This document shows, in pieces, positions 1 through 8,979 of a DNA stretch of 32,967 bases. Below the pieces are notes generated by a model. That model saw only the letters and a program-made list of their open reading frames with translations. It made no database searches and was not told the origin of the DNA. The position numbers were made by a program, and so were the translations under genes. The stretch is from Rhizobium sp. PDO1-076 (GTDB lineage: Bacteria > Pseudomonadota > Alphaproteobacteria > Rhizobiales > Rhizobiaceae), in NCBI RefSeq assembly GCF_000247475.1, contig NZ_AHZC01000366.1, positions 1-32,967 on the forward strand, given 5' to 3'. Positions within the stretch are counted from its first letter, which is position 1. Every line of letters begins with the position of its first letter.

Positions 1-902
<902 letters not shown>

Positions 903-1084
903 CGTAAAATTGCTCCGGGCAGAATGGGAAGTTGCCGCTATGTAGGCGAATTGAAGCGCTGGAGCAACGGCGAACGGCCAAATAGTCGACGGGGCCGCCA
1001 GCAATTATGCCTTGAGGATAAAACGATCTCCTCGATAGCACGTGCACGTAAAATGCCATTTCATTGGCGCCGACGGAGGAATAA

Positions 1085-2083
1085 ATGTTCAACGAACTGC
1101 ACTTTCACGATGCCCCAAGCGGCGCACGCCTTGCCTATCATCACCTGCCCGCCGAAGGAATGCCGCGCGCCATCATCGTCATTTGCCACGGCCTCGCCGA
1201 ACATTCGCGCCGCTACGGCGACTTTGCTTCGGCGCTTTCGGCAGCGGGCCTGCATGTCTACGCCCATGACCACCGCGGCCACGGCGAGACAACCGCGCCG
1301 GACGCGCCGATCGGCAGGTATGCGACAAGCGAGGGTGCCGCCAAGGTGGTAGCCGATGTCCGCGCCATGCGCGATTTCGCCGTCAGCCGTCACCCCGGCC
1401 TACCGGTCATCCTGTTTGGCCATTCGATGGGCGGCCTGATTTCCCTCAATGCGGTAACGGATCATCCGGATGCCTTCCAGGCGGTGTCGATCTGGAATTC
1501 CAATTTCAACCCAGGCATTGCTGGACGCATTGCCCAGTTGGTGTTGAAGCTGGAGAGGATCTACAAGGGCTCCGACGTTCCGAGCCTCATCCTGCCGCTG
1601 GCGACCTTCGGCGCCTGGGGCAAGGCGATCCCGAACCATCGAACCGCCTTCGACTGGCTGTCCCATGACGCAGCCGAGGTCGACGCCTATATCGCCGATC
1701 CCCTCTGCGGCTTCGATGCCAGCGTCTCGCTCTGGCAGGACCTGTTCACGCTTACCTTTCGCGGCACCAGCGACCGTCAACTGGCGCGTCTGCACAAATC
1801 CACGCCAGTCTATCTGGTTGGCGGAGGTGAAGACCCGGCCACCAACAAGGGACGGGAAATCCGCTGGCTGGCAACACGCCTGTCCGGTTCAGGCATGCGC
1901 AACGTGACGACACGCATCTATGACACGATGCGCCATGAGACATTGAACGAGGTCGGTCGAGAAGCACCGATTGCCGATTTCCTTGCCTGGTGTGAGCACG
2001 TACTCGCCGATCTCAAGCGGGCACCAGCAGCCACATCCTTAGCGCGCCCATCACCATTGGGGCGGCTTGCCGAAACGGAATGA
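1085..2083 (+). CDS. Alpha/beta hydrolase, monoacylglycerol lipase / lysophospholipase-like
   Basis: A 332-residue soluble protein with no signal peptide. It has the serine-hydrolase fold signs of the S33 / Hydrolase_4 family: an oxyanion-region CHGLAEHSRRY near residues 34-44, the DHRGHGET block near 62-69, and the nucleophile elbow GHSMGG with Ser114. A likely catalytic Asp lies in GGGEDPATN and the His in YDTMRHETLNE near the C-terminus, so the triad looks complete. These features are typical of PldB-like enzymes that act on monoacylglycerol or lysophospholipid, but the substrate cannot be read from sequence. The start is fixed by GGAGG five bases upstream of ATG 1085. It is a single gene, divergent from ettA, with its own 182-bp upstream region. 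Confidence 0.85.
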   Translation: MFNELHFHDAPSGARLAYHHLPAEGMPRAIIVICHGLAEHSRRYGDFASALSAAGLHVYAHDHRGHGETTAPDAPIGRYATSEGAAKVVADVRAMRDFAVSRHPGLPVILFGHSMGGLISLNAVTDHPDAFQAVSIWNSNFNPGIAGRIAQLVLKLERIYKGSDVPSLILPLATFGAWGKAIPNHRTAFDWLSHDAAEVDAYIADPLCGFDASVSLWQDLFTLTFRGTSDRQLARLHKSTPVYLVGGGEDPATNKGREIRWLATRLSGSGMRNVTTRIYDTMRHETLNEVGREAPIADFLAWCEHVLADLKRAPAATSLARPSPLGRLAETE

Positions 2084-2213
2084 TCCCATGAGAGAAAATC
2101 AAGTGCCGGGGGACTAATCCGGGGTTATAGGAGGTCAGTCAGCAGAAATGCTCATGACAGGCTGCAGATCAAGACAGCTTTGAGCCGTCATGCCGATCAG
2201 CACAGGAAGCGCC

Positions 2214-3440
2214 ATGACCACCACACCACATGCCAGCGCCACCGATAGCCCAACCGCAGGACCGCCGCTTGCCGGCATCCGCGTCATCGAGCTTGCCCGC
2301 GTGCTCGCCGGTCCCTGGGCCGGCCAGATGCTGGCGGATCTCGGCGCCGATGTGATCAAGGTCGAAAATCCGGACGGTGGCGACGACACGCGCGCATGGG
2401 GACCGCCCTTCGTCCAAGGAGCCGATGGCGAGAACCTGTCGGCCGCCTATTATCATTCGACCAATCGCAACAAGCGTTCGATCGCCGTCGATCTGAAGAC
2501 CGAAGAAGGCCAGGACACCGTCCGCCGCCTCTGCGCCACTGCCGACGTGGTGATCGAAAACTTCAAACTCGGTGGCCTGAAGAAATACGGCCTCGACTAC
2601 GACAGCCTGAAAGCCGCAAATCCCAGGCTGATCTACTGCTCGATCACCGGCTTTGGCCAGAACGGCCCTTATGCCGAATTTGCCGGCTACGACTATATTG
2701 TCCAAGGCATGTCCGGCTTCATGTCGATCACCGGCGAGACGAGTGGTGAGCCGATGAAGGCAGGCGTTGCCATTGCCGACATCTTCACCGGCATCTATGC
2801 CGTGACCGCGATCCAGGCAGCCCTCATCCATGTGATGAAGACAGGCCAGGGCCAGTTCATCGACATGGCTCTGCTCGACGTCATGTCGGCGGTTTTGGCT
2901 AACCAGAACATGAATTATCTCGTCTCAGGCAAGGCGCCGACGAGGCTCGGCAATGCCCATCCTAACATCAGTCCCTACGAAGTCGTCCCGACCGCCGATG
3001 GACACCTGATCCTTGCCGTCGGCAATGACGGCCAGTTCAAGCGCCTTTGCGCCATTTTGGGCATAGCTCCTGTCGCAGATGATGAACGCTTCGCCACCAA
3101 CAAGGCCCGCGTCACCAATAAGGTCGAGGTCCGCCGTATTGTCATCACCGAGACGGCGAAATGGACCAGGCGCGACCTGCTGAACGCGTGTGAGGCCAAC
3201 GCCGTTCCGGCCGGGCCGATCAACTCGATCGAGGAAATGTTCGCCGACCCACAGATCAAGGCGCGCGGCCTGAAGATCGAGCTCGAAGACGACAAGGGCA
3301 CGATTATCCCCAGCGTCCGCACCCCCATCATCCTCTCCGAAACGCCGTTGCGCTATGAGCGTCCAAGCCCGCGCATCGGAGAACACAGCAAAGACATTCT
3401 GACCGAACTGGTCGAGATCGAAGGAAAGGCAGCCCGATGA
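2214..3440 (+). CDS. Class III CoA-transferase (CaiB/BaiF family)
   Basis: About 408 residues. The N-terminus (LAGIRVIELARVLAGPWAGQ, then LADLGADVIKVENPDGGDDTR) is diagnostic of family III CoA-transferases, in which the Asp that follows (here in the Y-DYIVQGMSGFMSITG region, near residue 170) forms the acyl-CoA anhydride. Other family marks are NRNKRSIAVDLKTEEGQ, FGQNGPYAEFAGYDY and the C-terminal FADPQIKARGL. These enzymes move CoA between carboxylic acids, e.g. formyl/oxalate, carnitine or succinate-dependent acceptors; the substrate here is unknown. I chose ATG 2214 because AGGAAG sits just upstream; ATG 2190 in the same frame is the alternative. Its stop overlaps the start of the next gene (ATGA at 3437-3440), so the two are translationally coupled. 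Confidence 0.9.
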   Translation: MTTTPHASATDSPTAGPPLAGIRVIELARVLAGPWAGQMLADLGADVIKVENPDGGDDTRAWGPPFVQGADGENLSAAYYHSTNRNKRSIAVDLKTEEGQDTVRRLCATADVVIENFKLGGLKKYGLDYDSLKAANPRLIYCSITGFGQNGPYAEFAGYDYIVQGMSGFMSITGETSGEPMKAGVAIADIFTGIYAVTAIQAALIHVMKTGQGQFIDMALLDVMSAVLANQNMNYLVSGKAPTRLGNAHPNISPYEVVPTADGHLILAVGNDGQFKRLCAILGIAPVADDERFATNKARVTNKVEVRRIVITETAKWTRRDLLNACEANAVPAGPINSIEEMFADPQIKARGLKIELEDDKGTIIPSVRTPIILSETPLRYERPSPRIGEHSKDILTELVEIEGKAAR

Positions 3441-5089
3441 AAAGAACCGGCGGCGAACTGATCGTTGAGGCCCTGAAGGCCAATGGCGTCGAACGTGTGT
3501 CCTGCGTGCCCGGCGAGAGCTATCTGGCTGTTCTCGACGCCCTGAAGGACAGCGGCATCGAAACGCTGGTCTGCCGCCAGGAAGGTGGAGCCGCGATGAT
3601 GGCCGATGCCTGGGGCCGCCTGACCGGCAAGCCCGGCATCTGCATGGTCACGAGAGGCCCTGGCGCCACCAACGCATCGGCCGGACTGCACGTCGCACGC
3701 CAGGATTCGATCCCGATGATCCTCTTCATCGGCCAGGTCCAGCGCGACGCCCGCGAGCGCGAGGCCTTCCAGGAAGTCGAATATCGCCGCGCCTTTACCG
3801 AATTCGCCAAATGGGTCGGCGAGATTGACGACGCGCGCCGAATCCCTGAATTCGTCACCCGCGCCTTTGCCATCGCAACCTCGGGCCGTCCGGGTCCGGT
3901 CGTGCTGACCTTGCCGGAAGACATGCTGGTCGACGAGGTCGAGGCCCCTGAAGCAAAGCCTTTCATGCCGGTGGAGGCCCATCCCGGCCCAGCCCAGGTC
4001 GCAAAGCTCGGCGAACTGCTCGCAGAAGCAAAAAAGCCCCTGGTCATCCTCGGCGGCACCCGCTGGAACGAAACCTCGGTCGCCGCCTTCCAGGATTTCG
4101 CGGCACGCTTCAAGCTTCCCGTCGGCTGCTCCTTCCGCCGCCAGATGCTGTTTGACCACACCCATCCCTCCTATGCCGGCGATGTCGGCATAGGTATCAA
4201 CCCGGCGCTCGCCAAGGAGGTCCGGGAAGCCGACCTGATCATCATGCTTGGCGGCCGTTTCTCCGAAATGCCGTCTTCCGGCTACAGCCTGATCGACATA
4301 CCCTACCCGACCCAGACCCTGGTCCATGTCTATCCCGACCCGTCCGAGCTTGGCCGGGTCTACCGCGCCGATCTCGCCATCTGTGCGGCGCCTGCAGAAT
4401 TCGTCGATGCACTTTCCAGCCTTGAAGCGCCGGCCAACCCTGTCTGGGCCGCCCGCACGGAGAGCATGCATCAGGCCTATCTCAGCTGGTCGACGGCGCC
4501 GAAGGTCAGCCCCGGCAAAGTTCAGATGGGCGCAATAATGGATTGGATCGAAGCCAACACTGCAACGAACACAGTCTTCACCAATGGCGCCGGCAACTAT
4601 GCCACATGGCTGCATCGCTTCCACCGTTTCCAGGCGTTCAATACCCAGGCAGCCCCGGCCTCCGGCTCGATGGGCTACGGCCTGCCGGCAGCCGTTGCCG
4701 CCAAGCAGCTCTTCCCCGAGCGGGAAGTGATATGTTTTGCCGGAGATGGCTGTTTCATGATGCATGGCCAGGAATTCGCCACCGCGATCCGCTACAATCT
4801 GCCTATCATCACGCTGGTGATCAACAACAGCATGTACGGCACGATCCGCATGCATCAGGAACGCGAATATCCGGGCCGCGTCAGCGCGACGGATCTGACC
4901 AATCCCGATTTTGCAGCCCTTGCCCGCGCCTATGGCGGCCACGGCGAGACGGTCGAAACCACGGAAGACTTTGCCCCGGCCTTCGAGCGCGCTCGCGCAT
5001 CCGGCAAGCCGGCAATCATCGAGATCAAGCTGGACCCGGAAGCGATCACACCCACCAGGACCTTGACTCAAATTCGCGAAAAGTCCTGA
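3437..5089 (+). CDS. Thiamine-diphosphate-dependent enzyme, acetolactate-synthase-like
   Basis: A 550-residue three-domain ThDP enzyme. The N-terminal PYR domain has the cofactor-activating Glu (RQEGGAAMMADAWGR, Glu49) and TRGPGATNASAGLHVA. The middle domain has the GRPGPVVLTLPEDM entry and KKPLVILGG. The C-terminal PP domain has the ThDP/metal motif GDGCFMMHGQEF with its closing NN (INNSMYGT). The family includes acetolactate synthase, benzoylformate decarboxylase, oxalyl-CoA decarboxylase and sulfoacetaldehyde acetyltransferase. The sequence is closer in feel to the acetolactate synthase branch than to oxalyl-CoA decarboxylase. It is coupled by ATGA to a CoA-transferase, which suggests a linked 2-oxo-acid or acyl-CoA route, but no regulatory IlvN-type subunit is nearby. 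A strong hairpin at 5113-5138 ends the operon. Confidence 0.87.
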   Translation: MKRTGGELIVEALKANGVERVSCVPGESYLAVLDALKDSGIETLVCRQEGGAAMMADAWGRLTGKPGICMVTRGPGATNASAGLHVARQDSIPMILFIGQVQRDAREREAFQEVEYRRAFTEFAKWVGEIDDARRIPEFVTRAFAIATSGRPGPVVLTLPEDMLVDEVEAPEAKPFMPVEAHPGPAQVAKLGELLAEAKKPLVILGGTRWNETSVAAFQDFAARFKLPVGCSFRRQMLFDHTHPSYAGDVGIGINPALAKEVREADLIIMLGGRFSEMPSSGYSLIDIPYPTQTLVHVYPDPSELGRVYRADLAICAAPAEFVDALSSLEAPANPVWAARTESMHQAYLSWSTAPKVSPGKVQMGAIMDWIEANTATNTVFTNGAGNYATWLHRFHRFQAFNTQAAPASGSMGYGLPAAVAAKQLFPEREVICFAGDGCFMMHGQEFATAIRYNLPIITLVINNSMYGTIRMHQEREYPGRVSATDLTNPDFAALARAYGGHGETVETTEDFAPAFERARASGKPAIIEIKLDPEAITPTRTLTQIREKS

Positions 5090-5112
5090 CAAGACGCTGC
5101 AATACAACGGAA

Positions 5113-5140
5113 AAAGGCCGGGATCGCTCCCGGCCTTTCT
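5113..5140 (+). terminator. Rho-independent terminator after the CoA-transferase/ThDP operon
   Basis: An 11-bp perfect stem, AAAGGCCGGGA (5113-5123) with TCCCGGCCTTT (5128-5138) and loop TCGC. The A-run on one side and T-run on the other let it serve both the plus-strand operon and the convergent RidA gene that ends at 5162. Confidence 0.85.
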
Positions 5141-5161
5141 CATGAAGTCACACAACGGAAT

Positions 5162-5503
5162 TTAGATTGCAGCCGTCACGATGAACTCGACCTTGTAGTC
5201 CGGGGTCGCCAGCGGAGCACCGCTGGTGGCGCGGGCCGGCGGGTTTGCCGGGTCGATCCAACCTTCCCAGACGGCGTTCATTTCGGCGAAGGTCGACATG
5301 TCGGACAGATAGATGATCGTCTGCAGGATCTTCGACTTGTCGGAGCCGGCAGCCGCCAGCAGGCGGTCCACTTCGGCCAGCGCCGATTTCGACTGTTCGG
5401 TGACCGTGGTGCCTTCGCCAACCTGGCCGGCGAGATAGACAGTGTTGCCGTGCACGACGGCGCCGCTCATACGCTTGCCCGGTTCGATACGCTTGATGGT
5501 CAT
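5162..5503 (-). CDS. RidA family protein (YjgF/YER057c/UK114)
   Basis: A 113-residue cytosolic protein typical in length for the RidA superfamily. The family marks are the YLAGQVG strand, the Y-LSDM segment and the conserved arginine in PPARATSG (Arg91, equivalent to the substrate-carboxylate-binding Arg of enamine deaminases). The Arg supports true imine/enamine deaminase activity, as in detoxifying 2-aminoacrylate made by PLP enzymes; some subfamilies do other things, so exact chemistry is open. The start has AGGAGA five bases upstream. It lies 80 bp downstream of the DUF442 gene on the same strand, with a hairpin between them. Confidence 0.88.
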   Translation of the reverse strand: MTIKRIEPGKRMSGAVVHGNTVYLAGQVGEGTTVTEQSKSALAEVDRLLAAAGSDKSKILQTIIYLSDMSTFAEMNAVWEGWIDPANPPARATSGAPLATPDYKVEFIVTAAI

Positions 5504-5535
5504 GGAATTCTCCTATCGGATGTTGAAACGGAACA

Positions 5536-5562
5536 ACGACGCCGCGCTATGCCCGGCGTCGT
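5536..5562 (-). terminator. Hairpin between the DUF442 and RidA genes
   Basis: A 9-bp perfect inverted repeat ACGACGCCG (5536-5544) / CGGCGTCGT (5554-5562) with a 9-nt loop, just past the stop of the DUF442 gene. No clean T-run follows on the minus strand, so it may be a weak terminator or an mRNA-end structure. Confidence 0.45.
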
Positions 5563-5583
5563 CAGGGAAAATTTGAAAAGGCT

Positions 5584-5922
5584 TCAACCGCGCTGACGCA
5601 GCGCATGCTCGTAGGTTGCCGTGGAACGGGCGCCCGAACGGCAGTAGCCAAGCATCGGACGCTCGAAATCCTCCAGCGCATCGACCATGCCGACTACCGC
5701 TTCCGGTGTCACACCCATGGGGCCGACCGGGACGTGCTTGATCTTGATGCCGAGCTGTTCAGCCCGCGCTGCCACCGCGGCAAATTCCGGCTGACCGAAT
5801 TCCTCGCCATCCGGACGATGGCAGACGATCGATTTGAAACCGAGTTCCTTGACCGTGTCCACATCCTCGACCGTGATCTGGCCGCTAACGGAATATTCCT
5901 CGTTGATCTGCCTGATATTCAT
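5584..5922 (-). CDS. TIGR01244/DUF442 sulfurtransferase-like protein
   Basis: About 112 residues from MNIRQINEEYSVSGQ. The fold is the beta-lactamase-hydrolase-like / DUF442 phosphatase-type domain; the active loop is GYCRSGARST, a cysteine followed four residues later by arginine (CX4R), as in rhodanese-type sulfurtransferases. CHRPDGEEFGQP and the VPVGPMGVTPEAV segment are also typical. Homologous domains are found alone or fused to Blh metallo-hydrolases linked to sulfide and persulfide metabolism in rhizobia; a role in sulfur transfer is inferred only. I chose ATG 5922, which has GAGAGG about 7 bases upstream, over the longer frame that starts at 5955 and has no good ribosome site. Confidence 0.82.
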   Translation of the reverse strand: MNIRQINEEYSVSGQITVEDVDTVKELGFKSIVCHRPDGEEFGQPEFAAVAARAEQLGIKIKHVPVGPMGVTPEAVVGMVDALEDFERPMLGYCRSGARSTATYEHALRQRG

Positions 5923-6011
5923 CGGCGCACCTCTCTCAAACTTTGGCCGAAACATCTACGACGGGCTTACCGAGGCGTCAATCACAGACAGCCGTCCTTC
6001 GGTACGCCGCA

Positions 6012-6839
6012 TCAGACGAAGGAAAACGCCAGCCCGTATTCACGGCTCTCGCCGGGCGCCAGCATGACGAACTCGCCACGTGCCTCCAGCGCATCCCGGC
6101 TCTCCCAACGATGTGAGACCGGCTCAATGCCCAACACATGTGCCGGTGCCTTCTGGTTCCGCCAAACCTGCAGGTAAGGCAAAGTGTCCGTGCGGAAGCG
6201 CACTTTCAGCCGCTTGCCGCCAATCGCGGCGATCGGCCCGAGGCGAAGCTCGGCCCAGCCGCCCTTTCCCGCCGGGACGCAGAAAATGCCACCATCCTTC
6301 TCACCGAACGTCCATGGAAAGCCGCCGTCATCGAGCATCGCGCCTTCCAGCCGCACGCCATCGTTGAAGTGCTTGGCGCCGAGGTTCATGTGGTACATCA
6401 GGAACACTGGAAACGGCGCGCCGCCGGTGTTGGTAACGACATCGTTCAGTTGCACCTCACCACTGTCGGCCTTCAGCCGCCAGGTCCGATCGAGACGCGC
6501 CCGTCCCCCGTCCGCAAGCTCGACCGGCACCGTCGCGCGAGCGACAAGATCCCCGTTTTCAGTGGAGACCTGAACCGCTTCGGCCGGATGCGATGAAAAG
6601 GATCCATGCAGCGGGAACAATCCCTCACCGCCCGGCATTGCTTGCGGATGGCGGATATGGTCGGGTCCACAAGTAAACAGAAAGCCTTCGAGCGAATGGT
6701 CGATGCGGGGATCGCCATCATCGGGGATAGCCCGACCCGGTGCCAGATCAATCCCATCGACAACGCAGGCGCCGATATCGAAAACCGAACCCTCATCGAG
6801 TAAGAGCTGCGGTCCTTTCGGGCCTTGGAATGCAATCAT
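6012..6839 (-). CDS. Aldose 1-epimerase-like protein (DUF4432 type)
   Basis: 275 residues, no signal peptide. It fits the galactose-mutarotase-like beta-sandwich family, DUF4432 branch: HSLEGFLFTCGPDHIRHPQ, LHGSFSSHPAE, MYHMNLG (candidate catalytic His) and the C-terminal GIEPVSHRWESRDALEARGE followed by LAPGESREYGLAF. Members are presumed to bind or interconvert sugars at C1; few have been tested. Its ATG overlaps the stop of the MarR gene (6836-6839), so it is the second gene of a two-gene operon and probably its regulator's target or partner. Confidence 0.8.
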   Translation of the reverse strand: MIAFQGPKGPQLLLDEGSVFDIGACVVDGIDLAPGRAIPDDGDPRIDHSLEGFLFTCGPDHIRHPQAMPGGEGLFPLHGSFSSHPAEAVQVSTENGDLVARATVPVELADGGRARLDRTWRLKADSGEVQLNDVVTNTGGAPFPVFLMYHMNLGAKHFNDGVRLEGAMLDDGGFPWTFGEKDGGIFCVPAGKGGWAELRLGPIAAIGGKRLKVRFRTDTLPYLQVWRNQKAPAHVLGIEPVSHRWESRDALEARGEFVMLAPGESREYGLAFSFV

Positions 6840-7318
6840 GCGAGACTTCCCTCCGCAATCGCGGGTACATGCCGAAAATGTCCAGCCGCCATGAGGTCTT
6901 CAAGACCGCCCAGGCCGGTATCGAGTGCCGACAGATAGGGCAAATCGATGATTGTCTCAAGCCGATGCTGAAACTCGATGGCCTTCTGCTTGAAGGTGGA
7001 AAAACGCGCCCGACCGGCCGGCGAAAGCGACAGAAGTTCGAAGCGTCGATCATGTGCATCGCGCTTGCGCTCCAGATAACCCCGCTCCTCCAACACTTTG
7101 ACCGCACGGCTGATCTTGGTCTTCGACAGTCCCGATTGACCGCAGATCGCCTTGGCTGTTGTGTTGGCCGCCTCTCCCAGGGACCACAAAACCTGCCATT
7201 CAGACCAGGAAAGTTCATCCTCTGGTCCACAGAATCGCATAAACACCGTATCCAATCGCTCGGTCGCCCGGATCAATCGATACGGAAGAAAAGACTCCAT
7301 GCTGAAACTGTCGTGCAT
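6836..7318 (-). CDS. MarR family transcriptional regulator
   Basis: About 160 residues. A winged helix-turn-helix lies near residues 40-105: LSWSEWQVLWSLGEAANTTAKAICGQSGLSKTKISRAV, then the wing ERGYLERKRDAHDRRFELLSLSPAGR. The DxRR...LT-like wing signature is the usual MarR mark. I placed the start at ATG 7318, directly preceded by a G-rich GGGGGGAG; the in-frame GTG at 7330 is an alternative adding four residues. The gene overlaps the epimerase-like gene by ATGA and diverges from the L,D-transpeptidase gene, so either could be regulated through the 7319-7481 intergenic region. The ligand is unknown. Confidence 0.87.
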   Translation of the reverse strand: MHDSFSMESFLPYRLIRATERLDTVFMRFCGPEDELSWSEWQVLWSLGEAANTTAKAICGQSGLSKTKISRAVKVLEERGYLERKRDAHDRRFELLSLSPAGRARFSTFKQKAIEFQHRLETIIDLPYLSALDTGLGGLEDLMAAGHFRHVPAIAEGSLA

Positions 7319-7481
7319 CGCTCCCCCCACGATGGCCCCAGGTCAACTCAACGGTTACATGCGCAGCAAATCTTCCATGCCACCGCAAATAGTTAACCAA
7401 TAATTCACTATGAATTCACCTTTTCCACATTAGTGTCAAATTTCACGGGTTTGTCGGCTGCATAGACGAGGATTCTGCATC

Positions 7482-8837
7482 GTGTTCGACATCAAGAAAT
7501 CAGGCCTGCTTCTGGCAGCACTCACCGCCGCACCCCTGTTCGGTGCCGGATCTGCCACCGCGCAATCCGCCTATGGATACCGCCAGCCGCAGACTTTGCT
7601 TGTCTCGCCGGAAGGCGAGATCCTCGACTATGTGCCGGAGAGCGGAGAGGTGGTCATCAGTCGCGACCAGATGGGACGCACGGTGCTGATCGATCGCTAC
7701 GGCAATATCGTGGCGACGGAGATCCCGGCAGAAAGCTATTTCCCGCCGAGCCAGCACGCCTCCAATCCCAACCTGCCGGGCGTCTACGACCCCTATGGTA
7801 ATCCGCGCAACGAGGCTCCTGCCTGGGACGACAATGTCGTCACCGGTTCGGTACCGCAGGATGGTCCGATCGACCGGCAGGCGCTGGATGCTTTGCCGGA
7901 AGACATGCCCTATGGTGGTCCCGACCAGCCTCCACCGACCGAAACCTCGACGCCGCGCATCGTTACGCCGGACATCCCGGTGAAGAGCAATCTGTCGCAA
8001 CTGGAAATGACCGCCCTGCAGGTCTTCCTTGACCGCGAAGGTGTGTCACCCGGCGTAATCGACGGCAAGATGGGCCAGAACGTCAACAAGGCGCTGGTCG
8101 CCTGGCAGCAGATGACCGGCGAGACCATCGACCCCAACAATGCCGAGGATGTGCTTGAGCGCCTGCGTCTGTCTGGCGGCCTGGCGATCACCAGCTACAC
8201 CATCACGCCAGGCGACGCTGCCGGCCCCTATATCGCGTCGATCCCGGAAGACTACAGCCACAAGGCGATGCTTCCGGCACTGTCCTTCACTTCGACGACC
8301 GAAATGCTGGCCGAAAAATTCCATATGGATGAGGCCTATCTGAAGGCGATCAATCCCGGCGTCGACTTCACCATTCCCGGCACGATCATCAAGGTGGTCG
8401 ATCCGGGGCCGGCGAAGGTCGGCAAGGTCGCGCGCATCGTTGCCAACAAGGGATTGAAGCAGGTCTTTGCCTATGGCGAGGATGGTGGCCTTGTCGCCGC
8501 CTATCCGGCCAGCATCGGCTCGTCCGATACGCCCTCCCCGTCGGGTACGGTGACGATCGAGCGCATCGCACTCAATCCGGGCTACACCTACAATCCCAAG
8601 ATCAACTTCCAGCAGGGAGAGAACAACAAGGTTCTCGCCATTCCGCCTGGCCCTAATGGGCCCGTCGGCACGGTCTGGCTGGCCCTATCCAAGCCGACTT
8701 ACGGCATTCACGGCACGCCGGAGCCATCCAAGATCGGCCGCACCCAGAGCCATGGCTGTATCCGCCTGACCAATTGGGACGCAACCGAACTGGCCAAGAT
8801 GGTCAGCGCCGGCGTGACGGTCGAGTTCGTCGAATAG
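7482..8837 (+). CDS. Exported L,D-transpeptidase (YkuD) with peptidoglycan-binding domain
   Basis: 451 residues. A Sec signal peptide (about residues 1-28, cut near GSATAQS) is followed by a proline- and charge-rich stretch of about 120 residues. A peptidoglycan-binding-like helical domain comes next (LEMTALQVFLDREGVSPGVIDGKMG), then a LysM-like segment (AYLKAINPGVDFTIPGTIIKV). The C-terminal YkuD catalytic domain has HGTPEPSKIGRTQSHGCIRL, with the catalytic Cys426 inside S/T-HGCIRL-N. It should act in the periplasm making 3-3 cross-links or attaching proteins to peptidoglycan; polar-growing Rhizobiales carry many such enzymes. The start is GTG 7482 with ACGAGGA about 10 bases upstream. It stands alone, ending at a strong terminator. 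Confidence 0.92.
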   Translation: MFDIKKSGLLLAALTAAPLFGAGSATAQSAYGYRQPQTLLVSPEGEILDYVPESGEVVISRDQMGRTVLIDRYGNIVATEIPAESYFPPSQHASNPNLPGVYDPYGNPRNEAPAWDDNVVTGSVPQDGPIDRQALDALPEDMPYGGPDQPPPTETSTPRIVTPDIPVKSNLSQLEMTALQVFLDREGVSPGVIDGKMGQNVNKALVAWQQMTGETIDPNNAEDVLERLRLSGGLAITSYTITPGDAAGPYIASIPEDYSHKAMLPALSFTSTTEMLAEKFHMDEAYLKAINPGVDFTIPGTIIKVVDPGPAKVGKVARIVANKGLKQVFAYGEDGGLVAAYPASIGSSDTPSPSGTVTIERIALNPGYTYNPKINFQQGENNKVLAIPPGPNGPVGTVWLALSKPTYGIHGTPEPSKIGRTQSHGCIRLTNWDATELAKMVSAGVTVEFVE

Positions 8838-8863
8838 TCCTGCAAATTTCACTGCGAAATGTC

Positions 8864-8892
8864 AGGCCTCCGGAGATGTCCGGAGGCCTTTC
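8864..8892 (+). terminator. Rho-independent terminator of the L,D-transpeptidase gene
   Basis: A perfect 11-bp stem AGGCCTCCGGA (8864-8874) / TCCGGAGGCCT (8879-8889) with loop GATG and a short T-run, 27 bp past the stop codon. Confidence 0.85.
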
Positions 8893-8923
8893 CACATCTG
8901 CCGACCGCCATCGCGGAAACGAT

Positions 8924-8955
8924 AAAGCCGCCTGACCGAGAAGGTCAGACGGCTT
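8924..8955 (-). terminator. Terminator of the ParA-like gene
   Basis: A 13-position stem AAGCCGCCTGACC (8925-8937) / GGTCAGACGGCTT (8943-8955) with one mismatched or wobble position and loop GAGAA. It lies 25 bp downstream of the minus-strand ParA stop, and the minus strand reads into TTTA. Confidence 0.75.
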
Positions 8956-8979
8956 CGAATTCACCAACTGAAATTTGGC

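Noticed and set aside
2398..2749. Short plus-strand frame inside the CoA-transferase gene
   Set aside because: Out-of-frame shadow without its own ribosome site.
3353..5155. A 600-codon open frame on the minus strand across the ThDP enzyme gene
   Set aside because: It is antisense to a clearly recognisable enzyme with intact motifs, has no ribosome site or known domains, and long antisense frames are expected in GC-rich genes.
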